A stretch of DNA of 64,000 nucleotides from Myxococcus dinghuensis (GTDB lineage Bacteria > Myxococcota > Myxococcia > Myxococcales > Myxococcaceae). Below the pieces are notes generated by a model. The model searched no databases, was not told the origin of the DNA, and was given only the letters and a program-made list of their open reading frames with translations. The DNA lies in the NCBI RefSeq assembly GCF_024198235.1, contig NZ_JAKCFB010000016.1, positions 1 to 64,000 of the forward strand, written 5' to 3'. Shown in pieces: positions 44,426-56,586 of the stretch. The position numbers and the translations under genes were made by a program. Position 1 is the stretch's first letter, and the number at the start of each line of letters is the position of its first letter.

Positions 44426-45012
44426 GCGCGAGGGCCGTCGTTCGCGTCGGGCCGCGGAGGCTCGGGCTCGGCGGACGTCAGCACCGCGCCGGCCGCGTCG
44501 CGCACCACCACGCCCCGCGCACGCACCGCCGCCACCAGCGTGCGCCAGACCGTCAGCAGCGCCTCGTCGCGCTCCGAGCCACGCCGCGCCAGCCCGAGCG
44601 ACCAGCGCAGGAGCGACCCCGCGGACAGCTCCAGCATCAGGGTGTGCACCCGACACGTCGCCGCGAGCAGCACGCCCAGCACCGCCATTCCGAACGAGAG
44701 GAACCGGAGCGCCGGCGCCTGGGCCAGGACCCCCAGCGGGACGAAGGCCAGGAGCAGCAGCGCCTCGCGGAAGGCCCGCGACTCCAGTGAGAGCTCGCGC
44801 AGCCGCCCCAACTCGACCACCTGTGGGGGCGCCGAGGGAGAGAGCCGGTAGGAGAGCCGACCGCCCTCACCCACCAGGGAGCGCCCTCCCCCCAGCTCCG
44901 CGGAGAGGAAGGGCCCTTCCGCCGGAGGCACGGGCGCGTCCGGCAGGGGCGCCCCACATGCGATGCACCGCGCGCCGCCAGCCGGCTGGGGCCGACCGCA
45001 CGCGGGACACAT
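44422..45012 (-). CDS. Zinc-ribbon membrane protein, unknown function
   Basis: 196 residues. MCPACGRPQ and CIACG (Cys 2, 5, 16, 19) form an N-terminal zinc ribbon; two adjacent hydrophobic segments at about 85-130 (EALLLLAFVPLGVLAQ, FLSFGMAVLGVLLAATC) make a membrane hairpin; the remainder is soluble. The frame extends upstream to 45273 but that part is inside leuS. It follows leuS by 35 bases and precedes lptE. No family recognised. Confidence 0.7.
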   Translation of the reverse strand: MCPACGRPQPAGGARCIACGAPLPDAPVPPAEGPFLSAELGGGRSLVGEGGRLSYRLSPSAPPQVVELGRLRELSLESRAFREALLLLAFVPLGVLAQAPALRFLSFGMAVLGVLLAATCRVHTLMLELSAGSLLRWSLGLARRGSERDEALLTVWRTLVAAVRARGVVVRDAAGAVLTSAEPEPPRPDANDGPRA

Positions 45013-45047
45013 GACGAGGACCTCTGCCGGCACGCGGGCGCCTCCGC

Positions 45048-47546
45048 TCAGCCGACGACGAAGTTCACCAGCCGCTTCGGCACGAAGACGAACTTGCGCA
45101 CCGTCTTGCCGGTGATGGCCGACTTCACGCGTTCGTCCGCCTCCGCCGCGGCCCGGACATCCGCCTCGGCCGCGTCCGCCGCCACCTGGATCTCCGCGCG
45201 CAGCTTGCCGTTCACCTGCACCGCGTAGGGGATGACGTCGTCCACCACCAGCGCCGGGTCGAACGCCGGCCACGACTGCGCCGCGACGGGCTCCCTGGCG
45301 CCGTAGGCCTCCGCGATCTCATCCGCGACGTGCGGCGCGAACGGCGTCAGCACCACCGAGAGCACGCGCACGGCCTCGGCCATGGCGGCCTTCTCCGCCG
45401 CCGTCTCCGGCGTGCCCACCGCGTACAGGGCGTTGACGAACTCCATGATGCCCGCGATGGCGGTGTTGAAGGACAGCCGCTCGATGGCCTCCGTCACGCG
45501 CTTGAGCGCCTTGTGCGCCGCGCGGCGCGTCTCCAGCGCCTTGCCCTCGTAGCTCCCGTCGTGCGTCGCGCCCGCCACCGCCTGGTGCGTGACGGCCAGC
45601 GTCCAGACCCGCTTGAGGAAGCGGAACACGCCCTCCACCTGGTCCTTGGACCAGTCGAAGTCACGCTCCGGAGGCCCAGCGAACATCACGTAGGTCCGCG
45701 CCGTATCCGCGCCGTAGGTCTCCGTGATGGAGGCCGGCGCCACCACGTTGCCCCAGCGCTTGGACATCTTCCGGCCATCGGGACCGTTGACGATGCCCTG
45801 GGTGATGAGGCGGGTGACGGGCTCGTCCACCGGGCTCAACCCCAACAGCTTCATCACCCGCGTCCAGAACCGGAAGTAGAGCAGGTGCATCACCGCGTGC
45901 TCCGGCCCGCCCACGTAGACGTCCACGGGGAGGAAGCGCTGGGCCTCCTTCGGGTCGAACGGCGCGGCGTCGTAGTGCGGCGACAGGTAGCGCGCGAAGT
46001 ACCAGCAGGAGTCGACGAAGGTGTCCATCGTCTCCGCCTCGCGGCGCGCGGGCCCGCCGCACTTGGGGCAGGTCGTGTTCACCCACGAGGGCACCTTGGC
46101 CAACGGCGGCTCGCCCTTGCCCGTGAGCACCTCCTGCACGTCGATCTCCGGCAGCTTCACCGGCAACTGCTCCACCGGCACGGGGATGCCGTGGCGCTCC
46201 GGGTCGCACTTCTCGCAGTAGACGATGGGGATGGGCGTGCCCCAGTAGCGCTGGCGGCTGAAGCCCCAGTCCTTCTGGCGATACGTCACCGTCGCGCGGC
46301 CCCGGCCGTCCTGCTCCAGCTTCGCGGCCATCGCCTTGCGGGCGGACTCGGACGATTGTCCCGTGTACTCACCGGAGTCCACCAGCACGCCGTACTCCGT
46401 GAAGGCCGCCTCCAACGCGTCACCCGCGGGGAGCGTGTCCCCGGAGGCCGGCTGGATGACCACCTTCACCGGCAAGGCATACTTGCGGGCGAAGGCGAAG
46501 TCGCGCTCGTCGTGCGCCGGGACGCTCATCACCGCGCCCGTGCCGTAGTCGCTCACGACGAAGTTGGCGATCCAGATGGGCACCGGCTGGCCGGTGAACG
46601 GGTTGATGGCGTGGGCGCCCGTGAAGACACCCTCCTTCTCCGCCTCCTCGCCCAGGCGATCCGTCTTGGACTGCGCCGCCATCTTCTTCGCGAACGCGTC
46701 CACGTCCGCGCGACGCTCGGGCGTCGTGACCTGGTTGACGAGCTTGTGGTCCGGGGCCAGCACCACGTAGGTGCAGCCGTAGATGGTGTCGATGCGCGTG
46801 GTGAAGACGCGGAGGGAGGCGTCGTGGCCCTGGACGCGGAACTCCGCCTCCGCGCCGTCCGAGCGGCCAATCCAGTTGCGCTGGGCCGCGGTGATGCGGT
46901 CCGGCCACTCCTTCAACGTGTCGAGCGCGTCCAACAGGTCCTGCGAGTACTTCGTGATGCGGAACGCCCACTCGGGCATCTCCTTGTCCACCACGGGCGA
47001 GTCACAGCGCTCGCACTTGCCGTCCTTCACCTGCTCGTTGGCGATGACGGTGTGGCAGCCGGTACACCAGTTCACCTTGCTGAAGCGGCGATAGACGAGC
47101 CCGCGCTCCAACATCTTGATGAAGAACCACTGGTTCCAGCGGTAGTACTCCGGCTGGCTGGTGTTGACCTCGCGCTCCCAGTCGTAGCTGTAGCCGAGAC
47201 TCTTCATCTCCTTCTTGAAGGAGGCGATGTTCTCCGCGGTGCGCACCGCCGGGTGAACGCCGTCCTTGATGGCCGCGTTCTCCGCCGGCAGACCGAAGGC
47301 GTCCCAGCCCATGGGGTGCAGCACGTCGAAGCCGCGCATCAGGAAGTAGCGCGCGTACACATCCCCGATGAGGTAGTTGCGCACGTGCCCCATGTGCATC
47401 TTCCCGCTGGGGTACGGCAGCATCTCCAGGATGTACTTCTTCGGTGCGCCCGGGCGCTTGCCTGCCCGGAAGATGCCGGCCTCGTCCCAACGGGCCTGCC
47501 ACTTACCTTCGATCGACTGCGGCTCGTAACGCTCGTTCATCGCCAT
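45048..47546 (-). CDS. leuS: Leucine-tRNA ligase (class I)
   Basis: 832 residues, usual length. PYPSGKMHMGHVRNY carries the HIGH-type motif; an editing (CP1) domain occupies about 220-420; GRKMSKRWGN is the KMSKS loop; an anticodon-binding helical domain follows, and the C-terminus is the short domain ending VPKRLVNFVVG. Start is ATG 47546 (MAMNERYEP) or ATG 47540 (MNERYEP); neither has a strong ribosome site. The frame is open upstream to 47786 but has no conserved sequence there. Confidence 0.97.
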   Translation of the reverse strand: MAMNERYEPQSIEGKWQARWDEAGIFRAGKRPGAPKKYILEMLPYPSGKMHMGHVRNYLIGDVYARYFLMRGFDVLHPMGWDAFGLPAENAAIKDGVHPAVRTAENIASFKKEMKSLGYSYDWEREVNTSQPEYYRWNQWFFIKMLERGLVYRRFSKVNWCTGCHTVIANEQVKDGKCERCDSPVVDKEMPEWAFRITKYSQDLLDALDTLKEWPDRITAAQRNWIGRSDGAEAEFRVQGHDASLRVFTTRIDTIYGCTYVVLAPDHKLVNQVTTPERRADVDAFAKKMAAQSKTDRLGEEAEKEGVFTGAHAINPFTGQPVPIWIANFVVSDYGTGAVMSVPAHDERDFAFARKYALPVKVVIQPASGDTLPAGDALEAAFTEYGVLVDSGEYTGQSSESARKAMAAKLEQDGRGRATVTYRQKDWGFSRQRYWGTPIPIVYCEKCDPERHGIPVPVEQLPVKLPEIDVQEVLTGKGEPPLAKVPSWVNTTCPKCGGPARREAETMDTFVDSCWYFARYLSPHYDAAPFDPKEAQRFLPVDVYVGGPEHAVMHLLYFRFWTRVMKLLGLSPVDEPVTRLITQGIVNGPDGRKMSKRWGNVVAPASITETYGADTARTYVMFAGPPERDFDWSKDQVEGVFRFLKRVWTLAVTHQAVAGATHDGSYEGKALETRRAAHKALKRVTEAIERLSFNTAIAGIMEFVNALYAVGTPETAAEKAAMAEAVRVLSVVLTPFAPHVADEIAEAYGAREPVAAQSWPAFDPALVVDDVIPYAVQVNGKLRAEIQVAADAAEADVRAAAEADERVKSAITGKTVRKFVFVPKRLVNFVVG

Positions 47547-47557
47547 ATCCGCTGCGT

Positions 47558-47587
47558 CTCTTATGGGAGGGCCGGCCCCGGGGGCAA
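47558..47587 (-). promoter_or_regulatory. Candidate promoter of leuS
   Basis: Minus strand TTGCCC (complement of 47582-47587), 18-base spacer, TAAGAG (complement of 47558-47563), 11 bases before the ATG at 47546. Confidence 0.35.
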
Positions 47588-48127
47588 CAAGTCTCGCCCG
47601 GGGCCCGGACCCGCCATCCATTGGCGGCGTCCCTCGGCCCTTCTCCCAGGCGGACGGGGCCGGAAATCTCCGGCTGACCCAGGAGAACCCGCGTCGGGCA
47701 CGCGCCCATCCCCGCCCCCGGAACCTGAACGAGGGCCCGGGGGCTCCCACCGGGGGAGGACCTCGGGACAGGCCAGCTCTCGCCATCCCCCGCGCACGGC
47801 GTCACGCCATGTCGCGCGACGTCGATGCGACGTGAAGCGCCGCGTCCACGGAGCCGACCTACGGGCTCCCTCTTACGAGGAAGGCACGCGCGACACCCCA
47901 GACGTCGCGACCTGTCGCGGGCTCCCTCCCGAGGAGATGGGGGCTCACCCGCCATTCGGGGAAAAGCTCACTCGATACGGTTTCGGAATATTGCCGCTCG
48001 GATGGATTTCGCCAAGTTTCTCGAAAATCAAGCAATCCCATTGACTTGGTTGAGTTCACCCAGTGACGATTCGCGGCCACGGCACCTGCAGGGGGGGCCG
48101 TTCCCACCGTTGCGAGGAAAGATCCGA
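47588..48127. other. Intergenic region between leuS and susC
   Basis: A divergent gap of ~540 bases. Several frames are open but none looks coding. Bases ~47960-48060 are clearly richer in A/T than the surroundings (GGAATATTG, TCTCGAAAATCAAGC), consistent with a promoter region; a TTGACT at 48041-48046 could be a -35, but no good -10 follows at the right distance. GAGGAAAG just before 48128 is a ribosome site. The gap also has GTCGCG-rich repeats near 47815 and 47905 that could bind a regulator. Confidence 0.5.
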
Positions 48128-51187
<3,060 letters not shown>

Positions 51188-51190
51188 GCC

Positions 51191-52567
51191 ATGAACATGC
51201 ATCTGACGAAGAAGACACTGGCGGCACTGGGCGCGGCGCTGAGCCTCGTGGGTTGCGGCCTCGACATCGGGGACCTCAACAACCCGAGCCTGGACGAGTT
51301 CCGCGACAACCCCACCCCGTCGAGCATCAACAGCGCCTCCACGGGGCTGACCATCGGGCACCGCGTCATCATCGCGGCGCAGAACGGCTACGTGGCGGAG
51401 CTGGGCGTCATCGGGCGCGAGGCCTACGTCTTCGACGCCTCCGACCCGCGCACCGTGAACGAGCTGCTCGGCCCCACGCTCGACCCGGGTGGTCCGGCCT
51501 TCGGCGGCAACTTCTGGACGCAGCCCTACGCCAACATCCGCAACGCCAACACGCTCCTGACGGCGCTCAGCAAGGTGTCCGGCCTGTCGGACGCCGAGAA
51601 GGAAGGCGTGCGTGGCTTCGCGAAGACGTTCCAGGCGCTCGACTTCCTGATGGTCGTCAACACCCGTGACACGAACGGCGCGCCCATCGACGTGGACCTG
51701 CCGCTCGGCCAGCTCGCGCCGCTCGCGACGAAGGCGGAGGTGTTCGCGCACATCGCCACGCTGCTCGACGAGGCGGCCACGCACCTGGGCGCCGCGGGGG
51801 ACAAGTTCTCCTTCAAGCTGAGCACGGGCTTCACGGGCTTCAACACGCCGGCGACGTTCCTGAAGTTCAACCGCGCCATCCGCGCCCGCGTGGCCGTCTA
51901 CATGGGCCAGCACCAGGTGGCGCTGGACACCCTCAGCCAGTCGTTCCTGGACGCCACCGCGTCCGCGGACGAGGGCGCCAAGACCGCGGCGCTCGCCTCG
52001 CTGAACGTGGGCGTCTACCACGCCTTCCGCGCCGCCTCCGGCGACCTGGACAACGGCCTGCTGACCGAGAAGATCTTCGCCCACCCGGGCATCGAGACGG
52101 ACGCGGAGAAGCAGGCCGATGGCGTCACGCTGGACGACCGCTTCACGCGCAAGACGCGGAAGATCCCCGAGGTCAAGGGTGCCGGCGGCAAGCTGGTGAC
52201 GACGCTGCGCTTCACCCTCTACCCCAGCAGCGACTCGCCGGTGCCCATCATCCGCAACGAGGAGCTCATCCTCCTGCGTGCCGAGGCCAACATCGGCCTG
52301 GAGCAGATCGGCGTGGCGATGGACGACATCAACTACATCCGCACCCGCTCCGGTCGCCTGGCGCCCCGCCTGGACGTCACCACCAAGGAGGCCGCGCTGG
52401 ACGAGCTGCTGAAGCAGAAGCGCTACTCGCTGATGTTCGAGGGCGGCCACCGGTGGCTGGACCTGCGCCGCTACGGCAAGCTGGACTCGCTCCCGCGAGA
52501 GATCGACCCCGACTACGCCCCGCACGAGCGCTTCCCCATCCCCGTCACGGAGACGGACGCCCGCTAG
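51191..52567 (+). CDS. SusD/RagB-type surface lipoprotein
   Basis: 458 residues with lipobox LSLVGC (Cys22 or so). SusD family features: DLNNPSLDEF near the N-terminus, ANIRNANTLL, FAKTFQALDFLMVV in the TPR-like helices, and near the C-terminus IIRNEELILLRAEANIGL, DDINYIRTRSGR and EGGHRWLDLRRYGKLDSLP, which is highly characteristic. It forms the lid that captures ligand over the SusC barrel. Start ATG 51191 lies three bases after susC. No glycoside hydrolase, protease or regulator is adjacent. Confidence 0.92.
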   Translation: MNMHLTKKTLAALGAALSLVGCGLDIGDLNNPSLDEFRDNPTPSSINSASTGLTIGHRVIIAAQNGYVAELGVIGREAYVFDASDPRTVNELLGPTLDPGGPAFGGNFWTQPYANIRNANTLLTALSKVSGLSDAEKEGVRGFAKTFQALDFLMVVNTRDTNGAPIDVDLPLGQLAPLATKAEVFAHIATLLDEAATHLGAAGDKFSFKLSTGFTGFNTPATFLKFNRAIRARVAVYMGQHQVALDTLSQSFLDATASADEGAKTAALASLNVGVYHAFRAASGDLDNGLLTEKIFAHPGIETDAEKQADGVTLDDRFTRKTRKIPEVKGAGGKLVTTLRFTLYPSSDSPVPIIRNEELILLRAEANIGLEQIGVAMDDINYIRTRSGRLAPRLDVTTKEAALDELLKQKRYSLMFEGGHRWLDLRRYGKLDSLPREIDPDYAPHERFPIPVTETDAR

Positions 52568-52575
52568 TGGCCTCG

Positions 52576-52605
52576 TGACACCGGGGCTCACGTCCCCGGG
52601 TGTCA
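52576..52605 (+). terminator. First hairpin after susD
   Basis: TGACACC-GGGG ... CCCC-GGGTGTCA, a stem of about 11 pairs with a one-base bulge and a loop of CTCACGT, starts eight bases past the susD stop. Confidence 0.65.
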
Positions 52606-52624
52606 CACCGCCCGAAGTCCCCGC

Positions 52625-52655
52625 CGCCCCGGGCACCTCCTCGGTGTCCGGGGCG
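52625..52655. terminator. Second hairpin between susD and the dehydrogenase
   Basis: CGCCCCGG-G-CACC / GGTG-T-CCGGGGCG with loop TCCTC: about 12 pairs around one mismatch, ten bases before the convergent dehydrogenase stop. With the hairpin at 52576 it should stop transcription from both sides. Confidence 0.65.
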
Positions 52656-52664
52656 GTTCGCGTT

Positions 52665-53555
52665 TCAACGAGGCCCCGGCAGGCCCGCGCGCCCAGCGAT
52701 GAGCGCGCCCAGCGCGGACCAGTCCAGGTCCCCATGCCCCTGCGCCACGCCGCCCAGGTACTGGTCCCGCAACAGGCTCGCCAGCGGCATGGGCACCTCC
52801 GCCGCCCGCGCCGCCTCCAGCACGAGCCCGACATCCTTGAGCCCCAGGCGCATGGCGAAGCCCGCGGGTGCGTAACGCTCCTCGGCGATGGCGCGCGCGT
52901 AGTTCTCGAAGATGGGCGAGCGCGCGAAGACGGACTGGAACACCTCCAGGAACTGCCTGGGTTCGAGGCCCGCCTTGCGCGTGAGCGCGAACGCCTCACC
53001 GAGCGCCTCCATCATCGACGCGATGAGGAAGTTGCCGGACAGCTTCACCACGTTGGCGGCGGTCGCCTCCTCGCCGAGCACCGTGAGGCCCCGTCCCAGC
53101 GCCTCCAGCACCGGCTTGCAGCGCGCGACGTCGCCTGCGGGCCCGGCGGCCAGCACCCAGAGCTGCTTCGCCTCCGCCGCCTCCGGACGGCCGAACACCG
53201 GCGCCGACACATAGCCCTGCCCCACGCGCGCATGCGCCTCCGCCAGCCGGCGAGACAACGCCACGGAGATGGTGCTCGACGAGACATGCACCGCGCCCTT
53301 CGCGAGCCCCGCCCCCACGCCGTCCTGGCCCAGCGCCACCGCCTCCGCGGCCCGGTCGTCGGCCAGCATGCTCACGACGACATCCGCTCCCCGCGCGGCG
53401 TCCGCGGGAGAGGCCACCACCCGCGCGCCCTGCTTCACGAGGGGGTCGGCGCGGGACGCGGTGCGGTTCCACACCGTCAGGGAGTGCCCCGCAGACAACA
53501 CCTGCTTCGCCATGGGCAGACCCATGTTGCCCAGTCCCACGAATCCCACGTTCAT
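52665..53555 (-). CDS. NAD(P)-dependent beta-hydroxyacid dehydrogenase family
   Basis: 296 residues. NVGFVGLGNMGLPMAKQVL is the nucleotide-binding GxGxxG with the 3-hydroxyisobutyrate dehydrogenase signature; VSSSTIS binds substrate, and NVVKLSGNFLIASMMEALGEA carries the catalytic Lys. The family includes 3-hydroxyisobutyrate, tartronate semialdehyde and glyoxylate/succinic semialdehyde reductases, which sequence alone does not separate. Start 53555 begins the Rossmann motif. It stands alone after the ABC pair. Confidence 0.88.
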   Translation of the reverse strand: MNVGFVGLGNMGLPMAKQVLSAGHSLTVWNRTASRADPLVKQGARVVASPADAARGADVVVSMLADDRAAEAVALGQDGVGAGLAKGAVHVSSSTISVALSRRLAEAHARVGQGYVSAPVFGRPEAAEAKQLWVLAAGPAGDVARCKPVLEALGRGLTVLGEEATAANVVKLSGNFLIASMMEALGEAFALTRKAGLEPRQFLEVFQSVFARSPIFENYARAIAEERYAPAGFAMRLGLKDVGLVLEAARAAEVPMPLASLLRDQYLGGVAQGHGDLDWSALGALIAGRAGLPGPR

Positions 53556-53651
53556 GCGGCGCTCCCGTGCCTCGAGTCGACGCACCCTGCGCCCCGAGCC
53601 CGGCGCGCCGCAAGCACGAGGAGACCGCCCGTCCAGGAGCCGACGCCCCGA

Positions 53652-55379
53652 CTACTCCGGGCGGTCCTCGGCCACGTCCAGGTGTTCGAAAGCACGGCCC
53701 AAGAGCGCGATGCCCACGCCCACCTCCGCCACCAACACCAGCGCCGCCGCGGCGCCCGCCAGCGGCAGCGCCCAGACGTCCAGCGAGGGCCACAGCGGGA
53801 AGCCCACCACCAGCCCCACGAGCGACGCGGGCGCCAGCCCCACCAGCGTCACCACCAGCGAGCCCACCAGCGTCAACAAGCGCTGCCCCAGGGCCTCGAT
53901 GCCTCGCGCGCGCTCACCGCGATCCGCCGGAACCCAGGCGGGGAACAGCACCACCGCCGCGTTCTGCACGAAGAGCCCCGCGAGCGACACCGCCGGGAGC
54001 ACGCAGGCCAGCGACAGGAGCCCCGGCGCCCAGACCTCGAGGAGCCAGGCCTCGTCCATCCCCGGGCCCACGCCCAGGGCCACGAGCAGGAGGCCCAGTT
54101 GGAAGCCGCCCACCGCGAGCGCCGACGCCGCCAGCTCCGCGCCGACGACCTGCCAGCCCGCCAGCGGCAGCGCGCGCAACAGGTCCAGCTTGGCCATGTC
54201 CATCCGCAGGTCCATGCGGAAGGCGCTCGGCCCCATCACCGTCAGGAACACCGCCGCGGTCAACGCCAGGGGCCCCACCACCCGCCGCGTGTCGGTGAAC
54301 AGCCGCGCATCCCCCATGGCCGCGGCGACCGCACCACCCGCCAACAGGAACGCGACGAGGGCCAGCACGCCGCCCCCCATCCGCTTGCGCGCGATGAGGT
54401 TCTTCCACACGAGCGCCACCTCGGGGCGTCCGCGCGCCATCAGCCGGAAGGGCGCCTTGCGCAGGGTGATGGCCCCCGCGCGCCCTCGCCCTCCTCCACG
54501 CAGGGCCCGCTCCCGCGTGCGCGACTCCGCCCGGAGCACCGCGGCTTCCTCGAAGGGCACCTCCGCCACGCGGAGCCACAGGTAGTGTGCCCCCAGCATC
54601 GCGAGCAGCGGCGGCAGCGCCTGGACGAACGAGCCGACATCCCGCGCGAGGGCCGGCGCCACGAGCAGCCGCGCCGGCCACAGCACCGCGGCCGGCCCCG
54701 GCGCCGCCATGAAGTCCTCCAGCCAGCGCCACAGGTCCTTGGGTGCACCCACCTGCTCCGGGAACGGGTGCGTGCCCAGCGTCCGGAAGGCGACCAGGCC
54801 CACGGCCATCAACGCCAGCCCCACCCCGCCCCAACGGACCAGCCCCCCCAGCCAGCCCCGCGCCGCCAGTCGCGTGCGCGTGAAGGACGCCGCCGTCGTG
54901 TGCAGGTAGAGCGTGCCCAGCCCCAACCACGAGCCCGCGAAGAACAGCGCGGGCACGGGGTTCGCCAGCCGGCCGATGAACAGCGTGGCCATGAGCGCGC
55001 CCAGCGCCGCGCCCATCCACCCCTTCACCAGCTTGTAGTGCAGGAGCGACGTCCGCGCGACGGGCGCGGGGAACAACTGCACCACCTCCGACTCCGTGAA
55101 GGTCAGCGCGGGCCGGTCCGGACCGAGCGCCCAGGCGCTGAACACCGTCGCCAGCGAGGAGAGCATGAGCGACAGCTCCGCGAACAGCGTCACCCCGGGC
55201 GGCACGTGCCCCATCGGACCGGAGAAGTCGAGCCGCCGCAGGAAGATGGAGTAGACGTAGCCCAGCCCCACCAGGGCGCCGAGGAGGTAGCGCGGACGGC
55301 GCAGCCGCTGGAGCTGGAGACGCAGGCGGTTGCGCCACGACGCGAGCCACAGGAACACCACCGCGCCCGGGAAGCTCAC
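53652..55379 (-). CDS. ABC exporter permease (ABC-2-like)
   Basis: 575 residues, mostly hydrophobic: roughly 12-14 membrane segments, with a cytoplasmic Arg-rich loop in the middle (ESRTRERALRGGGRGRAG). No strong family motif, but the size and pairing with the ATPase fit ABC-2-type exporters. GTG at 55379 overlaps the ATPase stop (GTGA), which fixes the start; the longer frame to 55538 overlaps the ATPase and is not coding. Substrate unknown. Confidence 0.8.
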   Translation of the reverse strand: MSFPGAVVFLWLASWRNRLRLQLQRLRRPRYLLGALVGLGYVYSIFLRRLDFSGPMGHVPPGVTLFAELSLMLSSLATVFSAWALGPDRPALTFTESEVVQLFPAPVARTSLLHYKLVKGWMGAALGALMATLFIGRLANPVPALFFAGSWLGLGTLYLHTTAASFTRTRLAARGWLGGLVRWGGVGLALMAVGLVAFRTLGTHPFPEQVGAPKDLWRWLEDFMAAPGPAAVLWPARLLVAPALARDVGSFVQALPPLLAMLGAHYLWLRVAEVPFEEAAVLRAESRTRERALRGGGRGRAGAITLRKAPFRLMARGRPEVALVWKNLIARKRMGGGVLALVAFLLAGGAVAAAMGDARLFTDTRRVVGPLALTAAVFLTVMGPSAFRMDLRMDMAKLDLLRALPLAGWQVVGAELAASALAVGGFQLGLLLVALGVGPGMDEAWLLEVWAPGLLSLACVLPAVSLAGLFVQNAAVVLFPAWVPADRGERARGIEALGQRLLTLVGSLVVTLVGLAPASLVGLVVGFPLWPSLDVWALPLAGAAAALVLVAEVGVGIALLGRAFEHLDVAEDRPE

Positions 55380-56134
55380 GGCGAGGACTTCTCCCCTCCC
55401 GCCGCGCTGGTGATGCGGACGAAGAGGTCCTCCAGCGACGCCTGCTCCGCCCCCGGTCCGCTCAGCCGCGCGCGAATCTCGTCGAGGCTGCCCAGCGCCA
55501 TCGCGCGCCCGCCGGCAATCACCAGCAGCCGGTGACACAGCTCCTCCACCAACGGCAGCAGGTGCGAGGACAGCACCAGCGCGGCGCCCTCCTCCGCGCG
55601 CCGCCGCAGAGACGCCTTCATGCGCCGGATGCCGATGGGGTCCAGTCCCGTGAGCGGCTCGTCCAGGAGGATGAGCCTGGGCGAGTGCAGGAAGCCGCAG
55701 GCGATGGAGAGCTTCTGCTTCATGCCCCGCGACAGCTCACCGGGCAGCGACTTCTCCTTGCCGGACAGCTCCATCTCCTCCAGCAACGCCCGGCCCCGCT
55801 CCTCCCAGTCCTCCACGCCATAGAGCCGCGCCGTGAAGTTCAGGTGCTCCCATACGGTGAGGTACTCGAAGAAGCGGGGCTCGTCCGGGAGGAAGGCCAA
55901 CTGGCGCTTGGCCTCCACCGCGTCCGTCGCCAGGTCGTACCCCGCCACCACCACCCGCCCCGCCGAGGGCGGGAGGATTCCCGCCAGGCAGCGCAGCGTC
56001 GACGTCTTCCCCGCGCCGTTGGGCCCCACCAGGCCCAGCACCTCGCCCGGAGCCACCGAGAAGCTCACGCCCTGCACGGCCTTGACGTCGCCGTAGCGCT
56101 TCTCCAGCCCGGCCACCCGCAACAGGAAGTCCAT
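55376..56134 (-). CDS. ABC transporter ATP-binding protein
   Basis: 252 residues of the DRA/CcmA-like exporter ATPase class: Walker A GPNGAGKTS, Q-loop near AFLPDEPRFFEYLTV, signature LSRGMKQKLSIA, Walker B LILLDEPLTGLD and LSSHLL. The LSRGMKQK form is common in ABC-2 exporters for antibiotics, lipids or polysaccharides. It starts 13 bases after cheY in the same direction, so it may be expressed with the chemosensory genes. Confidence 0.92.
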   Translation of the reverse strand: MDFLLRVAGLEKRYGDVKAVQGVSFSVAPGEVLGLVGPNGAGKTSTLRCLAGILPPSAGRVVVAGYDLATDAVEAKRQLAFLPDEPRFFEYLTVWEHLNFTARLYGVEDWEERGRALLEEMELSGKEKSLPGELSRGMKQKLSIACGFLHSPRLILLDEPLTGLDPIGIRRMKASLRRRAEEGAALVLSSHLLPLVEELCHRLLVIAGGRAMALGSLDEIRARLSGPGAEQASLEDLFVRITSAAGGEKSSP

Positions 56135-56147
56135 GGCGCGAGGCCCC

Positions 56148-56531
56148 TCAGTCCAGCTTCAGCAGGTCGCGCACGGTGTCCATGACCACCTTCGCCTGGA
56201 CGGGCTTCACCAGGTACGCGCTCGCCCCCAGCGCCAACGCCCGCTCCCGGTCCGCCGCCGCGCCCTCCGTGGTGATGACGATGATGGGCACGTGGCGATG
56301 GTCCGTGGCCTGCCGGATGTGACGGATGAGCTTCAGCCCGTCCATCAGCGGCATGTTGATGTCCGTCAGCACCAGGTCGAACCGCCCCTGGGTCAGCAGC
56401 TTCAGCCCCTCCGCGCCGTCCTGCGCCTCCGTGCAGACCACGCCGCTGATGCGCTGCAGCGCATACATGATGCTGCGGCGCATGGCCTGCGAGTCGTCCA
56501 CCACCAGGGCTCGAATCTGCTGCTGCGTCAT
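56148..56531 (-). CDS. CheY-like single-domain response regulator
   Basis: 127 residues, a bare receiver: LVVDDSQAMRRSI (acidic pocket), phosphoacceptor Asp in DLVLTDINMP, VITTEGA (conserved Thr), and AYLVKP with the conserved Lys. All catalytic residues are present. Probably phosphorylated by the CheA of this operon. A TAGGCT -10-like hexamer lies nine bases before the ATG, so it may have its own promoter; cheB ends 55 bases upstream. Confidence 0.92.
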   Translation of the reverse strand: MTQQQIRALVVDDSQAMRRSIMYALQRISGVVCTEAQDGAEGLKLLTQGRFDLVLTDINMPLMDGLKLIRHIRQATDHRHVPIIVITTEGAAADRERALALGASAYLVKPVQAKVVMDTVRDLLKLD

Positions 56532-56586
56532 GTCCCGCCCAGCCTAGCACCCACACGGCACCCGCAGCCGGTGAACGTCCACGCGC

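Noticed and set aside
47547..47780. T-box or leucine attenuator before leuS
   Set aside because: No T-box core or run of Leu codons with terminator was seen; T-boxes are rare in this lineage.
47547..47786. N-terminal extension of leuS
   Set aside because: LeuS homology begins at MNERYEPQ; upstream translation is low-complexity and a likely promoter lies inside it.
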